DNA from: Prevotella sp. oral taxon 376
GTDB taxonomy: Bacteria > Bacteroidota > Bacteroidia > Bacteroidales > Bacteroidaceae
DNA: 64,000 nucleotides
Direction: 5' to 3'
Assembly: GCF_003043945.1 (NCBI RefSeq)
Contig: NZ_PYXG01000001.1
Span: 1,538,501-1,602,500, forward strand
Made by a program: the position numbers and the translations under genes. The notes beneath the pieces are model-generated. The model was given only the letters and a program-made list of their open reading frames with translations. It was not told where the DNA came from and made no database searches. Of this stretch, positions 8,983 to 17,583 are shown piece by piece (the stretch's first letter is position 1; each line of letters opens with the position of its first letter).

Positions 8983-9383
8983 ACATCAATCACCATCAAA
9001 CAAAAAGAGACCGCAGCTATTTTGAATGGAGCGACAATATACAAATCGTTCGCAAGGGAAATGGCGATATAGCCATGACGGAGAGTGAACTCGTAGATTT
9101 CTTCGGTGTAACATGGAAGAAACTCAATTATCACCTGCAACTGCTTCTGAAAACATCTCATCTGCACCCTGACGAAAGGAATGCAGGTAAGGAAGAAGTT
9201 TTTGTGAACGGACGACTGCGAGGATATGCTCCGCTTTATCCGCTCACTATCATCATCGCTTTGTCTTATCAATTGGACAGCATGGAAGCACATTTGTTCA
9301 GGAACTACATCTGCCAAGAGTTACAACACCCAACACCTATGGTAGAACAGATATTTCTATACGGAGGTGGCAGTATCAATTGA
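8979..9383 (+). CDS. Small protein of the recombinase operon, probable DNA-binding accessory factor
   Basis: 134 residues starting at the ATGA overlap with the second recombinase. The segment MTESELVDFFGVTWKKLNYHLQLLLKT reads like a helix-turn-helix, and a VFVNGRLRGYAPLYPLTIIIALSYQLDS segment follows; the overall look recalls the N-terminal part of RhuM-type proteins. Its position at the end of the recombinase operon suggests a transposition accessory role like the third gene of Bacteroides mobilizable transposons. The exact role is inferred, not seen. Confidence 0.6.
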   Translation: MNINHHQTKRDRSYFEWSDNIQIVRKGNGDIAMTESELVDFFGVTWKKLNYHLQLLLKTSHLHPDERNAGKEEVFVNGRLRGYAPLYPLTIIIALSYQLDSMEAHLFRNYICQELQHPTPMVEQIFLYGGGSIN

Positions 9384-9506
9384 TATACAACTTTTCTCTT
9401 TCACTGATATTATCTTACTACATTACTACAAGGAGGGATAATGCGGTGAAAGGAAAAGCTTTGGTGTTGTAGTCAAAAAGTAGAAATTACTATTACTACG
9501 GACAGA

Positions 9507-10319
9507 CTATATGCTACCATGTCTTTGCAGATGCTTCACGGCAATAACAGAAAACAGCATCGGTATTTCGCCATTCTTTCCTGCGATTTTAAACGTTCCG
9601 TTCTTTTCAACTGTCATATTCCCAAATAGGTTGAAAGGCGAGTAATCATACTCTCCGAAAGACTTTATTTGCAAACCATTACAGAGCAAACCATTCAGCA
9701 CTACAGCCAGCCCATGATTCCACGTAACAGTCTTTTCCCGATTGTCATTTTCCGAATCAGTGTAGGTAGATTCTTCCACAATGTAAGGCTCTTTGCGTGA
9801 ATAAGCATATCGGACTTGCGAGAATTCTTCATTAAACATCCACAAAATAGGATGGAATTCCACGATAACAAACTTTCCACCGTCTTTCAGCATTTGTGAA
9901 ATTACTTGTCCCCATTGAATTAAGTCTGGCAACCAATTAACTACACCATAAGATGTGTATACAATATCGAACTTCTGCCCTTTCAACATGGTAGGCGCAT
10001 CATAGATATTGCAGCAACAGAATTGTGCATTTAGCCCTAATTCCTCATTCAACGACTTTGCTGTTTGTATAGCCTCTTCCGAGAAATCCACACCAACGAT
10101 ATTAGCTCCCATCTTTGACAGGGAAAGCGTATCCATGCCGAAATGGCATTGAAGATGCAGAATAGACTTTCCTCGAACATCTCCTAATAGAGACAAATCC
10201 AAGTCGGGAACAGACTGTACCTCTCTTTTAAACTTGTCCAAGTTGTAAAATGAAGAATGCAAATGAATTTTTGTTCTTGCATTCCATGCTTCTTTGTTTA
10301 TCTTATAATAATCTTCCAT
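9507..10319 (-). CDS. Class I SAM-dependent methyltransferase, cargo of element 1
   Basis: About 270 residues from ATG at 10319 (an adjacent ATG at 10322 is equally possible; the longer frame would run into the upstream gene). The SAM-binding motif is ILHLQCHFGMDTLSLSKMGANIVGVD, followed by an acidic loop and YTSYGVVNWLPD. The C-terminal half ends with EYDYSPFNLFGNM and PMLFSVIAVKH. It is plainly homologous, motif by motif, to the gene at 59556-60350 in the second element. The substrate is unknown; a small molecule is likely by family. Last gene of the leftward cargo operon, 7-10 bases after the HXXEE gene. Confidence 0.85.
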   Translation of the reverse strand: MEDYYKINKEAWNARTKIHLHSSFYNLDKFKREVQSVPDLDLSLLGDVRGKSILHLQCHFGMDTLSLSKMGANIVGVDFSEEAIQTAKSLNEELGLNAQFCCCNIYDAPTMLKGQKFDIVYTSYGVVNWLPDLIQWGQVISQMLKDGGKFVIVEFHPILWMFNEEFSQVRYAYSRKEPYIVEESTYTDSENDNREKTVTWNHGLAVVLNGLLCNGLQIKSFGEYDYSPFNLFGNMTVEKNGTFKIAGKNGEIPMLFSVIAVKHLQRHGSI

Positions 10320-10329
10320 CATATATTTC

Positions 10330-10863
10330 TTATTTATTACCTTTCTCCCAACGTTGAAACCTATCCATAAAGAAGAATGCAGAAAACACACTTAGTATGG
10401 TAAGAACAATACCAATAACTACCCATAGAACCAGTTGTGGGAAAGATAAAACTGTTACTTTTAAGAATTCAGCAAAAGAATAGATGCAGTAAGGCAATGT
10501 AAGGAGGCTTGTAATGATAACGGGCACATACTTTCGATATACAATCCACTGCACAATATGCATTAACAGGTGAACGGAATATCCTGTCAATGCAGCAAAC
10601 CACCATTGATATTGACCTGTCCAAACCGAGCAAAACGAAACAACAGAAATAAGTATGAACTCGTGAGCAGTACCAACGGCAAAGGTCGAAGTGGAATAAT
10701 CGAAAGGTCCTTGTCGAGTAAAAAACGATTCGATTTTAGGAAATCGTTTTTTCAATTCTTCCCTATTTCTGTCAATCCAACGCCTAAACATAATAATTTC
10801 CTCGTAATCATGAACCATAAACACGAAAGGAAGAAGCATCATTATTAAGTTTATTCTTGTCAT
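10330..10863 (-). CDS. HXXEE-family integral membrane protein
   Basis: 177 residues with about five hydrophobic helices. HDYEE near the N-terminus (residues about 18-22), AHEF in the middle, and HLLMHIVQWIVYRKYVPVIIT are the marks of the HXXEE family, whose invariant His/Glu residues lie in the membrane. The function of the family is not established. It lies between the GNAT gene (25-base gap) and the methyltransferase in the same operon. Confidence 0.85.
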   Translation of the reverse strand: MTRINLIMMLLPFVFMVHDYEEIIMFRRWIDRNREELKKRFPKIESFFTRQGPFDYSTSTFAVGTAHEFILISVVSFCSVWTGQYQWWFAALTGYSVHLLMHIVQWIVYRKYVPVIITSLLTLPYCIYSFAEFLKVTVLSFPQLVLWVVIGIVLTILSVFSAFFFMDRFQRWEKGNK

Positions 10864-10888
10864 AATTTCTCTAGTTACTTATTTCAAA

Positions 10889-11440
10889 CTACCGATTCAG
10901 TTTCTTCCAATCTTCTAAAGTGATTTTGGTAAAATGCTCTGTACGAACCTCATTTAACAGTGGAACAGGCTTATTATCTTCTGTATGGCTGTAAACGAAT
11001 CCGCATTTCTCTTGTGCTCGTTTCGATTTCTCGTTGCCATCGTAGTACCCACACCAAACCGTAGTTTGCCGTAAGTTCTCAAAAGCATACCGAAGCAATT
11101 CGTTTACGGCTTCAGGAATCAAGCCTTGTCCCCAATAGGGCTCGCCAATCCAATAACCTATCTCACATTCGTTGTCCGCAATCTTTGCGCTGTGGATTTC
11201 GCTTCTTGCAGTCATTATTCCAACGCTGCCGACAGCTTCACCAGTTTCTTTCAACACAACTGCATAGGTTTCAGGAGCAGAGAGTACAGCCTTTATAATT
11301 TCACGACTGTTCTCTACACTTGTATGTGGTGGCCAACCAGCAATCGGACCAACGTTTGGATTCTGTGCATACTTGTATAATGCTTCAGCATCGCTTTCTT
11401 TCCATGCTCTCAATAGCAGGCGTTTTGTTTGTAGTTCCAT
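10889..11440 (-). CDS. GNAT acetyltransferase (RimJ/RimL type)
   Basis: 183 residues starting MELQTKRLLLRAWKESDAEALYKYA, the usual RimJ-like opening. The acetyl-CoA region reads GYWIGEPYWGQGLIPEAVNELLRYAFENL, and the C-terminal Y-x-N-x-x-S element is GYYDGNEKSKRAQEKCGF. It should transfer acetyl to an amino group of a protein or small molecule; mobile-element members sometimes give drug tolerance, but nothing here shows that. Cytoplasmic. Part of the cargo operon. Confidence 0.9.
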   Translation of the reverse strand: MELQTKRLLLRAWKESDAEALYKYAQNPNVGPIAGWPPHTSVENSREIIKAVLSAPETYAVVLKETGEAVGSVGIMTARSEIHSAKIADNECEIGYWIGEPYWGQGLIPEAVNELLRYAFENLRQTTVWCGYYDGNEKSKRAQEKCGFVYSHTEDNKPVPLLNEVRTEHFTKITLEDWKKLNR

Positions 11441-11449
11441 ACTTTTTTC

Positions 11450-11620
11450 TTATACTTTATCTGTTGTAATGTCTAAAGAAGTCAAACGTTCTATTTCTTG
11501 TGGCGATAGATAAAGTCCGAGCATTCGGTTTATTCTCTCATACACAAGTTTTGTATAACAGAGCTTTTTGTTGATGGTTGCTTTCAACGAACCGTCTATG
11601 CTTTCATATTCTTGACTATC
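11450..11620 (-). pseudogene. C-terminal gene fragment, source unknown
   Basis: Directly after the TAA of the P-loop kinase gene the same frame stays open for 56 codons, reading DSQEYESIDGSLKATINKKL and then KLVYERINRMLGLYLSPQEI before a stop at 11450. The amphipathic, protein-like composition and lack of a nearby start suggest the tail of a lost gene or a former extension of the kinase. I do not recognise the family. Confidence 0.4.
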
Positions 11621-12154
11621 TTATTTTTGCGAAAGACTATCAGCAACCTTTTCTTTTAGCTCGGCTTGGCATTGTTTAATAGTCTTTCCTGCCGTTTCAA
11701 TGACGATACGGCTTTTGTGCCACTCGTGATATTCTCGGTTTTCGATGTCGTCCCATACAGGGAGATTCATATTTGCAACTTCTGTATTTCTCTGTTCTGC
11801 ACGCTTTTTGTGTTCTGTCTTATCCGAACATATAACCTCAATATTTACAAAACGACAGTTGTTATTAACAGCAACCTCTTCCCATTCGCGCCTTGTCAGT
11901 TCAATAGGGTTACAACAATCAGCCACGACATTGTTGCCCGATTGCAGATTGTCGGTTGCCATACGATATGCCAATCGATAGCCTTCTCCCTCAACATTGA
12001 TACGACATAAATCTTTCAGTCCTTGTTCTATAGTATCAATACGCAGATAAACAGCTCCAAACTCTTTTACTAAAAATCTTGCAAGTGTGGATTTGCCAAC
12101 TGCTGGTAGTCCAGAGAAAATAAAAAGAATGGCTTTACTCATTGTAATATTCAT
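11621..12154 (-). CDS. P-loop kinase (AAA-type ATP-binding, zeta-toxin/nucleotide-kinase fold)
   Basis: 177 residues from the ATG at 12154, which overlaps the stop of the HEAT-repeat gene by ATGA; a start 12 bases later (MSKAILF) is also possible. The Walker A is FSGLPAVGKSTLARFL, followed by YLRIDTIEQGL, VVADCCNPIELTRREWEEVA and a lid-like region with EHKKRAEQRN. This is the pattern of small-molecule or nucleotide kinases and of zeta-toxin-like proteins; the substrate is unknown. Cargo operon member. Confidence 0.85.
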   Translation of the reverse strand: MNITMSKAILFIFSGLPAVGKSTLARFLVKEFGAVYLRIDTIEQGLKDLCRINVEGEGYRLAYRMATDNLQSGNNVVADCCNPIELTRREWEEVAVNNNCRFVNIEVICSDKTEHKKRAEQRNTEVANMNLPVWDDIENREYHEWHKSRIVIETAGKTIKQCQAELKEKVADSLSQK

Positions 12155-12765
12155 TTTAGTAGCTTGGCCGCGAGTTTGTAAGTAAACGAAATTCGAGGAT
12201 TGGATAAATCCCATCGCTCCACTTCCTGCCATACCAATTTTGCGTGCTTCTTGCTTATATCTCTTAAAGCATTTCCTACGGATTTCCGAAGATATTCGCT
12301 TTCATGTGCCTTATGCTTAGCAATGAGAGCAATAGCCACTGAAGGATTTTCTTTAAAGTATGGGCGACTTGTCCAAATTCTCAATCCCTCAGTCACAGCA
12401 CGGATAACATTTGGATTATCGTCTGTTATCCATTCCTCTATGAGAGGTAAAGAAACTTCATACCCTCTGTGTCGGCAAACTTCATCGAAAGCCTTTGCAA
12501 GCATTTCCTGCACTCGCCAATTCTCATCAGTGCTTACTCGCTCTTTCAGAAAACGAAGTGCGTTATTATCTTCTGTTGCCAATCTGCCCAATATCGTTGT
12601 TGCCAACATTCGGGCTTGATAGGCTTCGTGCTTTAACAATTCAAGTGCAAATTCAAAGCACTGTTCTTTTGAGTATGTAGAAAGGATTTCGTCGGCTCCA
12701 TCAATGATGTGCTGAAAACCATGCTCTATTTGCAGTATCTTGTTCAATATATTATCGACTTCCAT
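12151..12765 (-). CDS. HEAT-repeat protein, AlkD/AlkC-like
   Basis: 204 residues, almost all helical, in repeated units such as EAYQARMLATTILGRLATED, ENWRVQEMLAKAFDEVCRHR and NPNVIRAVTEGLRIWTSRP. This matches the HEAT-like repeats of DNA alkylation repair proteins (AlkC/AlkD), which hold DNA in a curved groove. Catalytic residues of AlkD cannot be confirmed by eye, so it may bind DNA or protein without glycosylase activity. Its start follows the helicase stop with no gap (12766/12765), so the two are tightly coupled and may work together. Confidence 0.75.
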   Translation of the reverse strand: MEVDNILNKILQIEHGFQHIIDGADEILSTYSKEQCFEFALELLKHEAYQARMLATTILGRLATEDNNALRFLKERVSTDENWRVQEMLAKAFDEVCRHRGYEVSLPLIEEWITDDNPNVIRAVTEGLRIWTSRPYFKENPSVAIALIAKHKAHESEYLRKSVGNALRDISKKHAKLVWQEVERWDLSNPRISFTYKLAAKLLK

Positions 12766-15700
12766 TTATTTGTTAATGATTATATAAAATTCATTCCCCG
12801 TTCTCTTTAACAACAAGTCCGTTGCGCCAAGTAGTGACAATGAACCAGGGCTGTTGACTAATTTATTCTTTTCTATTCCTGGTTGAACTACATATATATG
12901 GAATTCAATATCGCAATAACTTGATGATAGCATATTTTGGATTATCAGTAATTCATTATCACCACCTTTTTCAAAGCGTGAAGGTCCTCCTTGCGTAAGT
13001 CGAGTGCTATTTCTACGGTTCATATGCTTTAATAACTCTATAGCATTATGCCTCCAATGATAGCTTCTTTGTGCTTGCCCACATACTTCATATAAATCTT
13101 TCAACCGCCCTCCAGGTTTCTTGTTGGAAGAAAATTTACAATGATATAATTCAAATATAAGTTTGTTATGTTCTGACTGATATCCTTTTATTGCGATGAT
13201 ATCGCTTGCCTCATTTGCATCGTCATCGTCAAAAATAATATCATACTCCGGTTCTTTCTTCAATAGCTCAAGTATTCTATACTGTATTGAATCTTCCTGT
13301 TTCGTTTTTTTCTGCGATTCTTTAGTAATATCGACGCCGTCCCAATTATACACCAATATCTTTTTCGTATCGAAAATAGGGGACTTATAGTTGAACAAGA
13401 AAAATAAATCATTGTACATTTTTGAATTGTCTTGAAACCATATGATAGGGGGATACTCAAAGAATAAATCTATAATGTCTTTACTTTCTTTTCTTTGACT
13501 TACAATAATTGGATTTCCTTTTATGAGGCTATATTTATATCCTCGACCATTCTTATCTTCATCTAATTCCAACTTATATGAAGATATACTATTTCCCGTG
13601 ATAATATCAAAATCAATAGTATTGGAGGTATAGGCTACTAACTCGATGTTATGGTCTATTAGCAAGTTGGAGTCATCAATCGCTGATAGAGGGTCATAGT
13701 AAAACTTCTCATTCCATTTGATTGATATTGGAACTTTTCCCGAGGGAAAAGTTGATATTCTTTCGGGCTTTTGAATAAAATCAAAAATATTTTTTGTATC
13801 AATCCTTTCATCTAGCAATTTACTTCCTATCTTATCACACCATTCACAATAATCCGGTATAGATTTAACCAACTTTGTCCATACACGCCCCTTATTAGAA
13901 CATCCAATAGTTATTTTTTCTCCGTCTTCATATCCTGTTCCAAATAAATTTGAACTATGCATTCCTTTGTCTATCTCGCTTAATCCTTTGACAATTCCAT
14001 TTCCTGCATACATTGTAAAACTAATAGGTCCATCCAAGTGTGATTTTAATCCAAGATTAAACAACTCCAACTGAAAAACATTATGCAAGACCCTGTATAT
14101 ATCACTTTCATTGTATAAAGAAATATTTTTACCAACTAATGCTTCTGCAAGTTTATCATGAGTAGACCCATTATTTGAACTGTTGATATATAAAAGTTTC
14201 TGCTCTGGGTTCAAATATGCAATATACAAGTCGTATTCCGTATTAATCAGGTCGTCGATTTTTCCCCAAGCAACTTTTTCCGTGTTACGTGCAATGATTA
14301 CTTGCAAATTCTTTTTAGTATGTTCAACAGCAACAGTTTCATATTTTTTATTTTTGAAATAATCAATATACTTTTCAGGACGCCAAAAGACATTGCTATC
14401 ATAAAGTTTAAATACCACAGTGCTCATAGCTGGCATAATGTTCCGCAGAGGTATTTTGTGTGGTATCGGTACGTCCGAAAAGTTCTTAAAGAAACTTTCT
14501 TCCTTAACAATGCTCCCGATAATATCTTCATTTGATTGGCTTATGATTTTATCCCAATCCGAATCTTTACGATATAGTTCATTTAACACACCTTTAAATC
14601 TATTGTCAACGATATTAGCAATAACAGTCGCTGTTCCAAGATTACTTCCTGTTGTCCGTGTAAACCTCCCAATGAACTGGAAGGATGTTGTTATATTTTT
14701 GTGCATTTCGTGCATTGCACAAATTTTTAATTGGGGAAGGTCGAATCCTTCTCCAAGCATATCTACACAAACAATAATTCGGTGTCGTTTTTCTTTAATT
14801 CCTTCAAGTATTTCTCGCTGTGATACTTTTGATATTCCACTATGAATTAAGACTGGAGAATACTTTGAATGTTTTTTATATATCTGTTCGTAAATTTCTT
14901 CTGCTTTTTTTCTCTCATCAACACGAGCCATTAAAATATGGTCATATCCGGCTTCAAGATCTCTTTTTAGTGTGTCAATAGCCTTTTCTGCAATCTTTTC
15001 ATCGGCCGTTGCGGGATTAAAATCTACGATAGGGATAAATGTGATTTTTTCATAATACTTGTCTCTTTGTGCCAAAGACAGAGGATAGTTATATATGATT
15101 TCTCCTTCAATACGACCACCATCATTTCTGAATGGGGTTGCTGTGAATAGCAATACAGGTTTTTCTGCGACTTCAAATTTTAACTTTATTTCTTTCCAAG
15201 TTTTTGCTGCGATATGATGTGCCTCATCTACAATCAAATTATTACATTGCTGAACTATCAGATTAAAAATATTACTTTTCCCTGTTTTGAGGAGGTTTGT
15301 CAGAATTTGAGGTGTGGAAACAATTACATTGGCATCTAATATCTTCTTTGCATCCTCTACTGTTTCAATGGTCGTTTTAAGTACAGAAACCTTTGGATAA
15401 AGGACTGAATTTGCAACAATTTCAAATGGTTCAGTTTTAAGAATACCCAGTTCAATAAATTTATTGGAGATTTGTGTTCGTAATGAATCTGTCGGGACGA
15501 TAACTAATGTTTTTTCATTTTGATTTGCTATTGATAGACAGAGCATCGTTTCTGTTTTTCCAGTCCCAGTCGGCATTACAACCAAAGCTGATTTGTTTGA
15601 AATACTCCAGTGTGCTAAAATTGAATGTAATGCACCGATTTGAGGCGGGCGCAGTCCATATTGTACAATGGTTCCAGATTCGTTTTGTTTTTCCTGTTTG

Positions 15701-16059
15701 TATTGAAATCCATTATACCAAGAAGAAACAATTTTTGAAACAGATGGATGTTTCCCGACAAGCAGTTTTTTCTTACAACTTTGGATTGCTTCTAAAGTTA
15801 GTTCTTGTTCCTTCTCCAATTGAAGATAAAATACTGCATTATAGCTCTCGGTAGGATATTTATCTTTATTTTTCGACAGAAAATAGACAAATCCATGTAT
15901 GGTATGAAACTCATAGCCTGAAAAGGCATTACCCTCATACTTTTTAAGAATACCTTTCTCTTTCCCAATATAATAGGTCTTTTTATTTTTTCCTATAAAA
16001 ATGGGTATTTTGACGGAAAAATCAACTGCCACTTGTTCGTCTGGAAATAAATTACACAT
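12766..16059 (-). CDS. SF2 DEAH helicase with a nuclease-like C-terminus, putative defence protein
   Basis: 1097 residues. A ~135-residue N-terminal region precedes the helicase core: RPPQIGAL (137-144), Walker A PTGTGKT (163-169), DEAHH (278-282), FTATPFR (305-311), a lobe-2 CVDMLGEGFDLP region (about 431-442) and motif VI QFIGRFTR (461-468). A long middle part has no recognised domain. Near the C-terminus DDDDANEASDIIAIK (about 944-958) and LIFELYHCK (967-975) fit the D...ExnK pattern of a PD-(D/E)XK nuclease, and RSYHWRHN follows. This layout, alone with a HEAT protein on a mobile element, resembles anti-phage helicase-nucleases, but I cannot place it in a named system. A restriction-modification role is unlikely as no DNA methylase partner is seen. 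Confidence 0.8.
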   Translation of the reverse strand: MCNLFPDEQVAVDFSVKIPIFIGKNKKTYYIGKEKGILKKYEGNAFSGYEFHTIHGFVYFLSKNKDKYPTESYNAVFYLQLEKEQELTLEAIQSCKKKLLVGKHPSVSKIVSSWYNGFQYKQEKQNESGTIVQYGLRPPQIGALHSILAHWSISNKSALVVMPTGTGKTETMLCLSIANQNEKTLVIVPTDSLRTQISNKFIELGILKTEPFEIVANSVLYPKVSVLKTTIETVEDAKKILDANVIVSTPQILTNLLKTGKSNIFNLIVQQCNNLIVDEAHHIAAKTWKEIKLKFEVAEKPVLLFTATPFRNDGGRIEGEIIYNYPLSLAQRDKYYEKITFIPIVDFNPATADEKIAEKAIDTLKRDLEAGYDHILMARVDERKKAEEIYEQIYKKHSKYSPVLIHSGISKVSQREILEGIKEKRHRIIVCVDMLGEGFDLPQLKICAMHEMHKNITTSFQFIGRFTRTTGSNLGTATVIANIVDNRFKGVLNELYRKDSDWDKIISQSNEDIIGSIVKEESFFKNFSDVPIPHKIPLRNIMPAMSTVVFKLYDSNVFWRPEKYIDYFKNKKYETVAVEHTKKNLQVIIARNTEKVAWGKIDDLINTEYDLYIAYLNPEQKLLYINSSNNGSTHDKLAEALVGKNISLYNESDIYRVLHNVFQLELFNLGLKSHLDGPISFTMYAGNGIVKGLSEIDKGMHSSNLFGTGYEDGEKITIGCSNKGRVWTKLVKSIPDYCEWCDKIGSKLLDERIDTKNIFDFIQKPERISTFPSGKVPISIKWNEKFYYDPLSAIDDSNLLIDHNIELVAYTSNTIDFDIITGNSISSYKLELDEDKNGRGYKYSLIKGNPIIVSQRKESKDIIDLFFEYPPIIWFQDNSKMYNDLFFLFNYKSPIFDTKKILVYNWDGVDITKESQKKTKQEDSIQYRILELLKKEPEYDIIFDDDDANEASDIIAIKGYQSEHNKLIFELYHCKFSSNKKPGGRLKDLYEVCGQAQRSYHWRHNAIELLKHMNRRNSTRLTQGGPSRFEKGGDNELLIIQNMLSSSYCDIEFHIYVVQPGIEKNKLVNSPGSLSLLGATDLLLKRTGNEFYIIINK

Positions 16060-16089
16060 AACGACTTACTTTAGAAACCATTTATTCTA

Positions 16090-16097
16090 CAAATATA
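16090..16097 (-). promoter_or_regulatory. -7 box of the cargo operon
   Basis: The minus strand reads TATATTTG (TAnnTTTG), with a TTG 21 bases further upstream (16119-16121). It drives the helicase and probably all downstream cargo genes. Confidence 0.55.
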
Positions 16098-16232
16098 AGG
16101 ATTTTATAATTAATAAAGCAATTGTTCGTATTCTATTTAATAGTGTCATTCCAACTTTATATTTTTAAGTCCAATAACAAATGCAATAGTTGTTTATCTC
16201 CTTGGAAAATCGTTGTACCCTTCGATAGTTCT

Positions 16233-16529
16233 CTAAATACCCTTATAATTCTTCTCCAGCATCCTTTCCAAGTCCGAAGCCTTGTAGAGTATCTTCCCTG
16301 CAAATTGCGTGTAGGGGATGATTTTTCTGTCGCGGTAGTTCTGCAAGGTACGGGGACTGATATACAGCCGCTCGCACACTTCCTTGCCCGTGAGGAAAAG
16401 TTCGCCAGCAAAGAGTGGCTTGTGTGTCTGTGCCACTTCCATGATCCGTTTCCCCACACCTCTCAATGCCGAGACGACCAGCTGCATCTCGTCCGTCTCC
16501 ATGTTCAAATCTCTTGCAGTTTCCATCAT
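16233..16529 (-). CDS. Excisionase-like helix-turn-helix protein
   Basis: 98 residues. The C-terminal half, FLTGKEVCERLYISPRTLQNYRDRKIIPYTQFAGKILYKASDLERML, is a MerR-like winged HTH of the type found in excisionases of Bacteroides elements. The N-terminal half is a short helix region. Its start overlaps the upstream HTH gene by ATGA (16526-16529), so both are made from one mRNA. It probably bends DNA at the element ends or regulates the recombinase operon. Confidence 0.8.
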   Translation of the reverse strand: MMETARDLNMETDEMQLVVSALRGVGKRIMEVAQTHKPLFAGELFLTGKEVCERLYISPRTLQNYRDRKIIPYTQFAGKILYKASDLERMLEKNYKGI

Positions 16530-16822
16530 ATTTGTCTGTTTTTAGAGTTATTTGTCTTTGAAAGTAGCAAACTTTCCACATTCTCGCGCTTGTAATAGCA
16601 CTTGTGCCCGATTTGCGTAAACGGCAGCACACCCGTATCGCGATAATGCTGCAAGGTGCGCTTGCTGATGTTCAACAGCCGGCACACATCTCCGTTGTGC
16701 AGCCAGTCCGTGTGCTTACTCTTCTCTCCGAATGCCTTGTGACAGCATTCCGCAAGGCTCAAGATTTCATCCCGAAGCTTTGCCCAATTGGTTTCCGTAA
16801 TGACATAATAATTCATAATCAT
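16526..16822 (-). CDS. Excisionase-like helix-turn-helix protein (upstream partner)
   Basis: 98 residues with WLHNGDVCRLLNISKRTLQHYRDTGVLPFTQIGHKCYYKRENVESLL, the same winged HTH as its downstream neighbour but clearly diverged. Tandem small HTH proteins of this type serve as Xis factors or regulators in CTnDOT-like elements. ATGA overlap with the next gene. Confidence 0.8.
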   Translation of the reverse strand: MIMNYYVITETNWAKLRDEILSLAECCHKAFGEKSKHTDWLHNGDVCRLLNISKRTLQHYRDTGVLPFTQIGHKCYYKRENVESLLLSKTNNSKNRQI

Positions 16823-17580
16823 ATTGTGTTATTGTTTGTTATTTCAAATTTTTCCTGTTTCCATCGGCAAAGATAATGGCGTGCGTGCACCTCTCAAAGC
16901 AGCGGAGAACAGCAGGGAAGTGTCGGGAAGAATAAGGAAAAGGGCAATCTGCCTCATCGGTTCGCATTTGCGTTTTCCTGCCCGTCTTCTTTTTTCGATG
17001 CAAAATTAATATCGGATATTTCTCATTCTATCGCTTTTCATTCAAGTGGCAGCTTGTGGCGCTATGACAAGGACAAAAGAGACAGATTGATGTTCTTGTC
17101 ACTGCACAAATGAGGTTAATAAGGTAATCAAAGCAAAAGAGTGTATCTGAAAGCAAACAACGATAATCATATTTCTGCTAACCTTTCTTTCCTGTCATCC
17201 GTTTTTTGCTTAATGAGACAATAAATGCTCTTCTTGCCTGCCCGTTTCCCTAAGAATTTTACAGCAGACAGGCGCAACATTATGCAAAAAGACTCTGAAT
17301 GCTTGGAAGTTACGCATTCTCACCCTAACTTCACTCTTGGAAACCAATTCAAGGGAATAATGAAAAAGAACGCAAATACAGGCAAGCATAAGCAACGGGG
17401 AAAGCTTCCCATCTCCATTCCTTCAAACTTGTAGTAGCCAAATGTAGTAAAATGTGTAGTATTGCCCTACACTATCAAGCATTACTGATTATCAATTACT
17501 TATCACAGAATAGTATGTAGTAAGAAGAAGGATGAAAAAGTTTGGAAACGGTAAAACAAGTAAACTTAAAATAAGATAGG
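16823..17580. other. Long non-coding region, with a TGTAGTA repeat cluster at its right end
   Basis: About 760 bases with no convincing gene; a 69-codon open frame at 17225-17434 lacks coding character. The right part holds four copies of TGTAGTA (17430, 17443, 17455, 17516) plus an inverted CCTACAC. It separates the leftward HTH pair from the rightward mobilization genes. Confidence 0.5.
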
Positions 17581-17583
17581 GTG

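Noticed and set aside
9384..9506. Search for an IS end or terminal repeat between the recombinase operon and cargo
   Set aside because: No inverted or direct repeat pair seen; cargo was not obviously gained by an insertion sequence.
9507..10391. Longer start for the element 1 methyltransferase
   Set aside because: The extra 24 residues overlap the upstream HXXEE gene and are not present in the homologue at 59556-60350.
12766..16059. Type I or III restriction enzyme subunit
   Set aside because: No DNA methylase or specificity subunit gene is in the operon; the nearby methyltransferase has a small-molecule-type fold and is tied to a different neighbour.
17225..17434. 69-codon frame in the non-coding part of element 1
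   Set aside because: No ribosome-binding site, no homology recognised, and a frame of similar length exists on the other strand.
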